Assembly (NCBI RefSeq): GCF_015244565.1
Contig: NZ_JABCQG010000001.1
Span: 1 to 64,000, forward strand
DNA length: 64,000 nt
Direction: 5' to 3'
From: Gluconobacter vitians
GTDB taxonomy: Bacteria > Pseudomonadota > Alphaproteobacteria > Acetobacterales > Acetobacteraceae
Shown here: one piece after another, positions 9,217-15,338 of the stretch
Layout: each line of letters starts with the position of its first letter
How positions within the stretch are numbered: the stretch's first letter is position 1
Position numbers and translations under genes: made by a program
Notes under the pieces: model-generated
What the model saw: only the letters and a program-made list of their open reading frames with translations
Database searches by the model: none
What the model was told of the DNA's origin: nothing

Positions 9217-9405
9217 TCTGGACCGTCCTGCGCAGGATGGTGCGCACCTCATTTCGTTATTTCAGGAAAATTTTTCACGCGTGGAACTGGCGCGGTTACA
9301 CCCCTGGGGTCGGGCCGAAGATTTGACCCGCCCCCCCTCAATCCGGACCGTTTCGGTCGCCTTTTGGGTCGAAAACGAGAAAAAATGGCTGTTTTCCGCC
9401 GTTTT
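9217..9405. other. Non-coding stretch before terminase genes, cos candidate
   Basis: The 189 bases between the HNH gene and the small terminase gene hold no convincing gene. They include a C-rich run near 9330, three GGTCG elements (about 9310-9370) and several T-rich tracts. In HNH-containing HK97-like phages the cohesive-end site usually lies next to the small terminase gene, so this is the best local place for cos. No cleavage site can be read directly. Confidence 0.3.
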
Positions 9406-9720
9406 TCACCAGTTTTTCGCGGCGCGCTGCGCTTTTGCCCGCGCCGTCTTGGCCGTGTGGCACGAGCCGCAGAGCAGCTGGACGTTCGCCGGATCGAGCT
9501 TGGCGCCACCATCCTTCAGTTCGACGATGTGATCGCCGAAGATCCGGCAGCCAGACCGGCCGCAGCGTTCGCAGACGCGTCCACGCTGCTTCAGGATGGT
9601 GCCCATCAGGGCGCGCCATTCCTTCGAGACATAGAACGCGTCCGCACGCTTGGGTGGTTCGCGGGCAATGCTGGTGTCCAGCACTGTCAGCCCGCTGTTG
9701 ATGCAACGTAGCAGTGCCAT
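9406..9720 (-). CDS. HNH endonuclease
   Basis: A 104-residue nuclease with two zinc-binding pairs (CERCGRSGC near residue 50 and LLCGSCH near residue 86) and the metal-finger core GDHIVELKDGG, in which His and the following residues form the HNH active site. Such genes sit beside the terminase in HK97-like phages, where the nuclease assists terminase in cutting cos ends. It is the first gene of the leftward late cluster. Confidence 0.85.
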   Translation of the reverse strand: MALLRCINSGLTVLDTSIAREPPKRADAFYVSKEWRALMGTILKQRGRVCERCGRSGCRIFGDHIVELKDGGAKLDPANVQLLCGSCHTAKTARAKAQRAAKNW

Positions 9721-9782
9721 GACACCCTTTCATTGTGATGAGAGCGAGCCGCTCCGCAACGCAATGCGAAGGTGCTGCTTGG

Positions 9783-10010
9783 TTATGAAGGCGAGTTCAT
9801 ATTTCGGCTCAGAGACTGTGCCTGTTGATCCTGAATGTAGCTGAAGTAACCACCCGCCGTGATGCAGGCACACAAGGTGGCAACACCGATGAAGATCATC
9901 CAGCCACGATTTGACCGACCTGAAGCCAGTCCGATCTGAAGAACCTCAATACCTTTGATGAAAAGGTAAAAGGAGAGCAGATACGTCAGTATCTGAAGCA
10001 TTCCAGCCAT
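9783..10010 (-). CDS. Small predicted inner-membrane protein
   Basis: A 75-residue protein with two hydrophobic stretches, about residues 4-26 and 37-57, separated by a short basic loop (GRSNRGW). No family is recognised. It lies among small accessory genes upstream of the late cluster on the same strand. The size and topology would suit a holin or an exclusion protein, but no lysis gene adjoins it, so no function is assigned. Confidence 0.5.
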   Translation of the reverse strand: MAGMLQILTYLLSFYLFIKGIEVLQIGLASGRSNRGWMIFIGVATLCACITAGGYFSYIQDQQAQSLSRNMNSPS

Positions 10011-10033
10011 GTGTTTCTATCCGTCTGGTCAGA

Positions 10034-10246
10034 TCACATCGGGCGGGAAAGTGTGATGTTGGTGTTGTTGCACTGGGACGCTTCAACCGTGTTGATGTTG
10101 CGATCCAGCTTGACCATGCATTTCTCGACGTTCAGGCCACCGCGTCCATCGCTGCTGATGTTGGTGACGAAAGGACCAGCCTGACTGGTGCAGGCTGATA
10201 CTGCAAATGCAAGGAACAGCGCGGGGACAATGGCTTTGAACTTCAT
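10034..10246 (-). CDS. Small prophage lipoprotein
   Basis: A 70-residue protein with a clear lipoprotein signal: MKFKAIVPALFLAFAVSACTSQ, with the lipobox cysteine near residue 19. The mature part is about 50 residues with one more Cys pair (EKCMVK and ASQCNN). The ATG at 10246 is chosen because it places the signal at the N-terminus; an upstream in-frame codon at 10288 would add 14 polar residues. Prophage lipoproteins may act in superinfection exclusion, but no direct evidence is seen here. Confidence 0.6.
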   Translation of the reverse strand: MKFKAIVPALFLAFAVSACTSQAGPFVTNISSDGRGGLNVEKCMVKLDRNINTVEASQCNNTNITLSRPM

Positions 10247-10297
10247 GAAATTGCTCTTCAATAGAATCTTATCGTGACGGTTTGTCACAGAAGATTT

Positions 10298-10489
10298 CTA
10301 TTCGCTGTCTGCTTTGAGCGCAATCTGAATGAGGCGGCGGACGGCTTCGGCCTTCGTCACCTTATGTATCTTGGCATAGTGTTGGATCGCTTCACGCTGT
10401 TCTTCAGGAAAACGAATTCCCCACATTGGGTCTGTGCCTGTGGCAGGTCTCCCACGTTTTTTACGATTATCGTTTATTGACTCTGTCAT
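10298..10489 (-). CDS. Ribbon-helix-helix-type DNA-binding protein
   Basis: A 63-residue protein. A basic arm with an AT-hook-like RGRPATGTDPMWGIRF leads into a strand and two helices (EEQREAIQHYAKIHKVTKAEAVRRLIQIAL), a pattern typical of CopG/Arc-like repressors. Its own 5' end contains a palindromic ACGATTATCGT, and a second ACGATTATC lies just upstream, so autoregulation is plausible. It is divergent from the gene at 10571. Confidence 0.65.
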   Translation of the reverse strand: MTESINDNRKKRGRPATGTDPMWGIRFPEEQREAIQHYAKIHKVTKAEAVRRLIQIALKADSE

Positions 10490-10503
10490 GAATAACGATT
10501 ATC
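10463..10503. promoter_or_regulatory. Paired ACGATTATC elements, candidate operator
   Basis: ACGATTATC occurs at 10463-10471 and again at 10495-10503, 32 bp apart, close to three helical turns. The first copy extends to the 11-bp palindrome ACGAT-T-ATCGT. The pair straddles the start codon of the ribbon-helix-helix gene. Spacing and location suit binding of a dimeric repressor, most likely that gene's product. Confidence 0.4.
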
Positions 10504-10512
10504 AAGAAAGCA

Positions 10513-10544
10513 GGCCGGAAGGAAGAGGCAACTTCCAACCGGCC
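10513..10544 (+). promoter_or_regulatory. Leader hairpin before the Tat-like/BRO gene pair
   Basis: GGCCGG pairs with CCGGCC at the ends, then a symmetric AA/AA internal loop, then GGAAG pairs with CTTCC around a six-base loop. No T-run follows, so it is not a terminator. It sits 27 bases before the ATG at 10571, in the likely 5' leader of the rightward pair. Confidence 0.45.
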
Positions 10545-10570
10545 CTAACCCAGAACAAGGGACTACCCCC

Positions 10571-11002
10571 ATGTCAAAGGCTATCCAAGTCTCTACCACA
10601 TCCCGGCGCGCGATGCTCGCCGGACTTGCCACGCTGTCCATGACAGGTGCAGTTCAAGCAATGGAACGTCCAGACGTACAGCTTATCAGTCTGTGCGATG
10701 AGTTCATTGCTGTTCGCTCTCAACTCGATACCCGATCACAGTATCCTATCGGATCTCAGGCATATCTGGCCGAACTGGAAAAAGAAGAAAGCCTCTGCTG
10801 GCTTGAAATTGATCTGCTTGGTCGTATCAGCCAGATATCCGCGCAAACGATCTTCGGCATTAAGGCCAAGGCTCAAGTCGTCCAGATCTACCTGCCGAAT
10901 CACATTGCAGACTGCGAAGTGGAAACAGAACAGCCAGAGGTACAGGTCGTGTTCAGTCTGCTTCAGGACATTGCCACGTTTGCAACGGAGGCACGGGCAT
11001 GA
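10571..11002 (+). CDS. Uncharacterised prophage protein with twin-arginine-like N-terminus
   Basis: A 143-residue protein starting with STTSRRAMLAGLATLSMTG, which resembles a Tat signal (SRRAML then a hydrophobic run and AQA-like end). The rest is helical and acidic with no recognised domain. A ribosome site (AAGGGA) lies nine bases upstream, and the stop overlaps the BRO gene as ATGA, so the two are coupled. Export by Tat is only suggested by the N-terminus; an internal cytoplasmic role with the antirepressor is equally possible. Confidence 0.55.
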   Translation: MSKAIQVSTTSRRAMLAGLATLSMTGAVQAMERPDVQLISLCDEFIAVRSQLDTRSQYPIGSQAYLAELEKEESLCWLEIDLLGRISQISAQTIFGIKAKAQVVQIYLPNHIADCEVETEQPEVQVVFSLLQDIATFATEARA

Positions 11003-11622
11003 CGGATCTGGTTCCCTTCAGCTTCGAAAGCCATGACGTTCGGGTAGTCATGCGTGATGGCCAGCCGTGGTGGGTGCTGGCCGATGTCTGCAATGTGCTC
11101 GGCATCTCCAAAAACCGCGATGCAGCAACCCGTCTTGATGATGACGAAAGGATGCCGGTAGTAGTGGACACCCTTGGTGGTCCGCAGGAAACAGTCGCTA
11201 TCAACGAAAGCGGTCTCTACAGCCTGATCTTCACGAGCCGAAAGGCAGCGGCCAAGCGCTTCAAGAAGTGGGTCACGTCCGAGGTTCTGCCGCAGATCCG
11301 CCGGACGGGCGGCTATCGGGCCGATCAGGTCTCCTATGCTCCACCACCGTGGACATTGGAAAACTGGCGGGAGCGTCTGGCGACGGTGCAGGAAACGCGC
11401 AAGATCTTTGGCGAACCCGATGCCCTGTGGATGTGGGAGCAGATGGGCTTTCCGGAACCGCCGCAATGGGGCGCTGAAATCGAGCACATCCAGCGCATGA
11501 CCGAGGGTATGACGCGGGAACAGGCCATTGCCAACCACTTCCGTCCTCAGCCGATCCAAGCCCCGCCTGACGTTGTGCAGGAACGTGTCACCATCACCCG
11601 AAGCGTGAAAAAGCGCCGTTAA
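10999..11622 (+). CDS. BRO-N domain phage antirepressor
   Basis: A 207-residue protein whose first 105 residues are a BRO-N domain: FESHDVRVVMRDGQPWWVLADVC, then LGGPQETVAINESGLYSLIF and AAKRFKKWVTSEVLPQIRRTGGY. Such proteins act as antirepressors or DNA-binding regulators in temperate phages. The C-terminal half (residues 106-207) is a distinct helical module. The gene faces right in a mostly leftward region and ends just before a terminator, so it forms an independent two-gene unit. Confidence 0.85.
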   Translation: MTDLVPFSFESHDVRVVMRDGQPWWVLADVCNVLGISKNRDAATRLDDDERMPVVVDTLGGPQETVAINESGLYSLIFTSRKAAAKRFKKWVTSEVLPQIRRTGGYRADQVSYAPPPWTLENWRERLATVQETRKIFGEPDALWMWEQMGFPEPPQWGAEIEHIQRMTEGMTREQAIANHFRPQPIQAPPDVVQERVTITRSVKKRR

Positions 11623-11630
11623 CTGCGAAA

Positions 11631-11656
11631 GGCCGGACACTGTTCCGGCCTTTTTT
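11631..11656 (+). terminator. Intrinsic terminator after the BRO gene
   Basis: GGCCGGA, a six-base loop and TCCGGCC form a 7-bp perfect stem, followed by six T on the plus strand. The three A before the stem could give weak leftward termination as well. It separates the BRO unit from the convergent DUF3164 gene. Confidence 0.85.
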
Positions 11657-12266
11657 ATGCCTTGGCGATGTCCAAGGGAACCTGAACGAACGCGCTGTCC
11701 GGCGATGCGCGTTCGTGAAACCGGATGTAGCTGCGCGATGCGTTCACCTTCACCGCGTCGGTGATGGCCTGCATGGCGCGCTGCCACTCTTCATCGTCGA
11801 TCGAAAGCCGGCGCAGTCCAAGGATCTTGGACACGTTCAGCTTTCCTTCCTTGCCGACGTCAAAAGCATCGGTGACGACGGCGCGGATGTTGGCGTTGCC
11901 GCCTTCTGTCCAGCGCGTCAGGCAGCTGTCCACCAGTTCCTTGGCGATCTGGAGCTCAGGGCCGAACGTGATGGTGTCGCTGATGGCGATGGTCACGCGC
12001 TCGCAGCCGTCATAGGTCGACAGCGTCAGATTGCCCTTGGCACCACCTTTCTTGGCTCCATACTGATCAGCCAGAAGGTCGAGAAAGGCGCGAATGTCGC
12101 TGTCCGCATCCTCACGAAACTGGCGCATGCCTTCACGGATGGCGCGGGCGCGCTCGAACAGCTTGCGCACCAGCTCGTCCTGGAGCAGGTCCTCCGGCTT
12201 TACGTTCGCTCGTGGCACCAGACGGCCAGCGGAATCCTTCATGTAATCGTCGGGGTTGTGGCTCAT
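11655..12266 (-). CDS. DUF3164 family prophage protein
   Basis: A 203-residue protein matching the DUF3164 family, often found in Mu-like and other transposable or temperate phages. Recognisable segments are MSHNPDDYMKDSAGRLVPRANVKPEDL at the start, LADQYGAKKGGAKGNLTLSTYDG in the middle and LGLRRLSIDDEEWQRAMQAITDA near residue 160. The biochemical role is unknown. It overlaps the preceding small gene as ATGA. Confidence 0.8.
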   Translation of the reverse strand: MSHNPDDYMKDSAGRLVPRANVKPEDLLQDELVRKLFERARAIREGMRQFREDADSDIRAFLDLLADQYGAKKGGAKGNLTLSTYDGCERVTIAISDTITFGPELQIAKELVDSCLTRWTEGGNANIRAVVTDAFDVGKEGKLNVSKILGLRRLSIDDEEWQRAMQAITDAVKVNASRSYIRFHERASPDSAFVQVPLDIAKA

Positions 12267-12460
12267 GCCTGTTCTCGCTTGCGATCGGCCTCGATTGCGC
12301 GGGCGCGGCGCGCTTCAGCTGCTGCCCAGATCTTCATTCCCGGCATCCGCGCATGCTGTGCCGTGCGCTCGTAACGCTCGGCCACGCGCGTCCAGAAATC
12401 GACATGCTCCGCCTGGATCTCTTCAGGCGTTTCGGGTCGGCGTCGGTATCGAGTGCTCAT
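12263..12460 (-). CDS. Small hypothetical prophage protein
   Basis: A 65-residue, strongly charged helical protein (ETPEEIQAEHVDFWTRVAERYERT). The ATG at 12460 has GGAGAG just upstream; the longer frame would need a TTG at 12472 that lies within that site. The stop overlaps the DUF3164 start as ATGA, so the two are probably co-translated. No domain is recognised. Confidence 0.55.
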   Translation of the reverse strand: MSTRYRRRPETPEEIQAEHVDFWTRVAERYERTAQHARMPGMKIWAAAEARRARAIEADRKREQA

Positions 12461-12502
12461 TTTGCTCTCCAATAATGGCCGACGCCGCCTTTTCGTGAGG
12501 CG

Positions 12503-13354
12503 TCAGTCTTTCAGGTAATTGCCGCCACCGTCGCCTTCGCGGACGTGGGCGTAGCGTGTCGTGGTCTTCAGGTCGGAATGTCCCAAAGTCTGCTGGACGA
12601 CATGCGCGGGCGCGCCATTGTCCAGGGCGTGTGATGCGTGGGCGTGCCGGAACCAGTGCGCCGAGGCATCTGGCAATCCGGCACGCTTCGCCGCCCGCTT
12701 CACGAGGCGATGTGCAGCTCTCAAGTGAAGCGGGCTCCCATCGTGGCCGGGGACAACGGGCGTCTCAGGACGCCAGTCGTCAGCTCTCACAGCCACGATC
12801 TCTTTCCACAGCTTTGCGGGAACAAGCACATGTCGTGTCTTGCCCCCTTTGCCGAACACAGAGGCAACGCCTCCCTGCTGACGCCGTGTCATGTCTCGCC
12901 AGGTCAGGCTGCACATCTCCGAGATGCGCAGACCCATGAAATACAAAACGCGAAGGGCGACCCGCTTTCGCGGGCATTCCTCCATGTCGATGACGCGCCG
13001 CACATCCTCTTCGGTTAGGATGCGCTCACTGAGACGATCTCGCCCACGATCGAGGCGAAGCGCTGCGCCGACGTCCACATCCAGAAAACCAACGCGGACC
13101 CCGAAGGCCAGAGCCGATTTGACGGAGGCCAGCTTTCGGCGGCGCGTGGCGTCTGATCCCTTGAGGCTGTCAAACCAGCCTTGCAGGTCATCCAGCACGA
13201 CATCCGCAAGCGGCTTGTCAGCCCACTGGCGAAAGGCATCCACGTCCGCACGATAGGCACGCGTCGTGTTCGCGGAGCGGTTGTGAAGCCACATATTCAC
13301 GAGGCGATCGTCATCAGAGATACGGGGCCTTTTCGCGGCCGTTGCTGGTGCCAT
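12503..13354 (-). CDS. Tyrosine recombinase, XerC/D-like
   Basis: A 283-residue recombinase with an N-terminal SAM-like core-binding domain (about residues 10-95) and a catalytic domain holding the full set of residues: Arg143 (GLRISE), Lys172 (GKGGKTR), His233 and Arg236 (HWFRHAHAS), His259 (LGHSD) and the nucleophile Tyr268 (TRYAHV). The short length and HAHASHALDNG motif are Xer-like rather than like the lambda integrase. It is the second recombinase of this prophage. The non-coding stretch just upstream (13355-13536) carries a dense set of GATAAC/GTTATC inverted repeats that may be its site or operator. Confidence 0.85.
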   Translation of the reverse strand: MAPATAAKRPRISDDDRLVNMWLHNRSANTTRAYRADVDAFRQWADKPLADVVLDDLQGWFDSLKGSDATRRRKLASVKSALAFGVRVGFLDVDVGAALRLDRGRDRLSERILTEEDVRRVIDMEECPRKRVALRVLYFMGLRISEMCSLTWRDMTRRQQGGVASVFGKGGKTRHVLVPAKLWKEIVAVRADDWRPETPVVPGHDGSPLHLRAAHRLVKRAAKRAGLPDASAHWFRHAHASHALDNGAPAHVVQQTLGHSDLKTTTRYAHVREGDGGGNYLKD

Positions 13355-13421
13355 TGGCCCAGTTCTCCGACAAGTCGTTGAATAATAAGGATTTCCGATC
13401 CTGCGGAGACCCTGAAAAACC

Positions 13422-13517
13422 GTCAGATAACAGGTATTATCGGACGGGTTCTGACCCCTTCCAGCGGGTTATCTGACAGTCTGCCCTTATGGGCTTGTCA
13501 GATAACTCCGGGTTATC
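13422..13517. repeat. GATAAC/GTTATC inverted-repeat array beside the recombinase
   Basis: GTCAGATAAC occurs at 13422-13431, its inverse GTTATCTGACA at 13468-13478, and TGTCAGATAAC at 13496-13506. The last two form a perfect 11-bp inverted repeat with a 17-bp spacer. A further GTTATC at 13512-13517 makes GATAAC-TCCGG-GTTATC, and ATTATC follows the first copy. The array fills most of the 182-bp gap between the recombinase start and the next gene and contains no reading frame of its own. Confidence 0.7.
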
Positions 13518-13536
13518 GCGCCGCTTTTCGCGCCTG

Positions 13537-13950
13537 TCAGTCGGATGGCGAACCACCCTTCTTGCGCCCTCGGTCACCCAGCTTGGGACCGCGCCCCAGG
13601 ACGGATTGATACAATCCTGGCTTGCCGGCCTCGATCGCCTGGGCGTCGAGATCCTTCACCAAACTGTCGACAATTTTTCGCATGGACGCGGCGCTGGCCT
13701 GCATGAGGCGACTATCCCACCCGTTGCGATGCCAGCGATGGTCTGTGCAACGGACGACAGTTGTGCCCGAAAGCTGAAGCGATTTTTCGCGGCGGCTGTC
13801 CCATAGCGAGACGTCAGCGCGGTGAATGAATGTGCGGTTGAAGATGACGGGCACGCAAAGTGCCCGTTTCCCCTCGACCGCAAGCACAAGGAAGTGCTGC
13901 GCGCCGCGACGGCACACGTCGCCTGCGCTCGCAGGTGCGAGTGTCCGCAT
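13537..13950 (-). CDS. Hypothetical prophage protein
   Basis: A 137-residue frame from the ATG at 13950. A longer version from a GTG at 14016 is rejected because that codon lies inside a strong terminator hairpin. The protein is basic at the C-terminus (GDRGRKKGGSPSD) and has several Trp/Arg/His residues (CTDHRWHRNGWDSR). No family is recognised. The start has no strong ribosome site, so the exact N-terminus is uncertain. Confidence 0.45.
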   Translation of the reverse strand: MRTLAPASAGDVCRRGAQHFLVLAVEGKRALCVPVIFNRTFIHRADVSLWDSRREKSLQLSGTTVVRCTDHRWHRNGWDSRLMQASAASMRKIVDSLVKDLDAQAIEAGKPGLYQSVLGRGPKLGDRGRKKGGSPSD

Positions 13951-13987
13951 TTCTGATTCGCTTTTGGCAGGGAGGCGAAAACGCCAA

Positions 13988-14023
13988 TAAAAAAGGCGTG
14001 GACCTTCAATGGTCACACGCCTT
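13988..14023 (-). terminator. Intrinsic terminator of the leftward early operon
   Basis: Minus-strand AAGGCGTG-T-GACC, a six-base loop, then GGTC-CACGCCTT, makes a 12-bp stem with one bulged T, followed by a T-run. It lies 50 bases after the stop of the gene at 14073 and before the 13537-13950 gene, so the recombinase and DUF3164 genes may form a separate unit or depend on antitermination. Confidence 0.85.
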
Positions 14024-14072
14024 CGTAGAGCCTAGATGTTTACTGTCCGTTCCTGTTCCAGGTCAACAGGTT

Positions 14073-14579
14073 TTAACTGATTAGCTTTCCTTCGTAGTAA
14101 TCAGTCAGCTGCTCGAGAAGCAATTCGACTGCTCCCGCCATGCCATGACGATCCTTCCCGTAAATCTCTGCGATCTTCGAGATGGATAGTCCGTCCAGCA
14201 CCAGGAGAACAAGCAAGTCGGCTGCATACCTTCCCAAGGTCCGCCGCACGCCTTCACAGCGTGCCACCGCTGCCGATCGCGCCAGAAGCATGTCTTCCAG
14301 CGTTCCCTGCCCATTTGAACGCCGCTCTGGGTCCGATGCGCCCATGACGCCGGTTTCAAAGTCCCGCGCCCATTGTTCAGCGACGTTAACATGGGACTGC
14401 TTAATCTTCCCGCTGCGGAGAAGGCTATACAGCCCAACACCACGCCGGATTACCGCGATTTTTCTGTTTTTCCCTAAGTTCAGTTCAGTAAAGGTGAAAC
14501 GGTTATTCCAAGCCCCGACAAGCGGGACAATGTCTTCTCTAACTTCTTGAGTCGCCTCAGAGGCAATAGTCATTTGCAT
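14073..14579 (-). CDS. Putative HTH phage regulator
   Basis: A 168-residue protein with a C-terminal helix-turn-helix-like region (LDGLSISKIAEIYGKDRHGMAGAVELLLEQL, about residues 127-157) that resembles sigma region 4-type DNA-binding segments. The middle region (EDMLLARSAAVARCEGVRRTLG) is helical. It is the last gene before a strong terminator in the early operon, a position where phages often place late-gene activators or antiterminators, but no specific family is recognised. Confidence 0.5.
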   Translation of the reverse strand: MQMTIASEATQEVREDIVPLVGAWNNRFTFTELNLGKNRKIAVIRRGVGLYSLLRSGKIKQSHVNVAEQWARDFETGVMGASDPERRSNGQGTLEDMLLARSAAVARCEGVRRTLGRYAADLLVLLVLDGLSISKIAEIYGKDRHGMAGAVELLLEQLTDYYEGKLIS

Positions 14580-14585
14580 TCCACG

Positions 14586-14795
14586 TCATGTGGGGTTGCG
14601 CTTACAAAATCGGCCGTTGTCGTCCCGGTTCGATGTGAACCGCGCTAGACGGGCCTGGAGCGTGACAATCTCCAGGGCTTGGTTCGCCACTGTCTTCTCC
14701 ATGGTGGCGGCGCGCTGTCGCGCCTGGTCGCGTTCGAGGCAGACAGTGTCGAATTCAGAATATGTGAGGCGGGCAAGGGCGCGACGGAAAATCAT
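14586..14795 (-). CDS. Small coiled-coil prophage protein
   Basis: A 69-residue protein with a long predicted coiled coil (about residues 15-52: FDTVCLERDQARQRAATMEKTVANQ...) and a basic, Asn-rich tail. It lies three bases after the methyltransferase stop and six before the next start, so it belongs to the same early operon. No known family is recognised. Confidence 0.5.
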   Translation of the reverse strand: MIFRRALARLTYSEFDTVCLERDQARQRAATMEKTVANQALEIVTLQARLARFTSNRDDNGRFCKRNPT

Positions 14796-14798
14796 GCG

Positions 14799-15338
14799 TC
14801 AGATCCAGCCAACAGCAGGCGCACCAGTGTGGCCATGCTCGAAAACAAACCAGGCGAACGCGACCGTGCCATTCTTGGCCTTCACGCCAGATCCTCCAGG
14901 CGGCATCGACATGCGCCGACTGGACACCCAGACGCGGGCCAAGGGCACGGTCTTGAACCATTCGCCACGCGCAACGCCCTCCAGGAAGGCAAGCCGGAGC
15001 AATACAGCCACCCGGTCAGTGGTCTGCCTCAATGCTTCCTCGACGAATGTCTGGGCAACGCCATAGGGCGGATTGCTGACAATGCTTGCCGGCGCAACAA
15101 TGGAAAGCACGGCTTGGAAATCAGCCACGACGTACTTGCCGCCAGCACGGTCCACACGATCTGACCCGATGGCTTTGATGCCATGTGCCTCGAGACGATC
15201 CGGAATGTTCCCGCCGCCGCAACATGGATCTGACACAAGCCCGTCAAACGGCCTTTCGGCCTGAAGCAGTGCATCCACTGCCCAGGCCGGCTCGATATAC
15301 CAGTCATCCGCGTGCCGTTCGTACCCCGAAGCCCTCAT
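14799..15338 (-). CDS. Phage SAM-dependent DNA methyltransferase
   Basis: A 179-residue protein with a Rossmann SAM-binding motif (SDPCCGGGNIPDRL, near residue 37) and the adenine-N6 catalytic motif NPPYG (SNPPYGVAQ, near residue 89). It probably methylates adenine in phage or host DNA, which could protect against restriction or regulate replication. The ATG at 15338 overlaps the replication gene stop as ATGA. It lacks an obvious target-recognition domain, as in other short phage methyltransferases. Confidence 0.75.
   Translation of the reverse strand: MRASGYERHADDWYIEPAWAVDALLQAERPFDGLVSDPCCGGGNIPDRLEAHGIKAIGSDRVDRAGGKYVVADFQAVLSIVAPASIVSNPPYGVAQTFVEEALRQTTDRVAVLLRLAFLEGVARGEWFKTVPLARVWVSSRRMSMPPGGSGVKAKNGTVAFAWFVFEHGHTGAPAVGWI

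Noticed and set aside
13951-14016. N-terminal extension of the 13537-13950 gene from a GTG
   Set aside because: The GTG lies inside a strong hairpin with a T-run that terminates the upstream operon.
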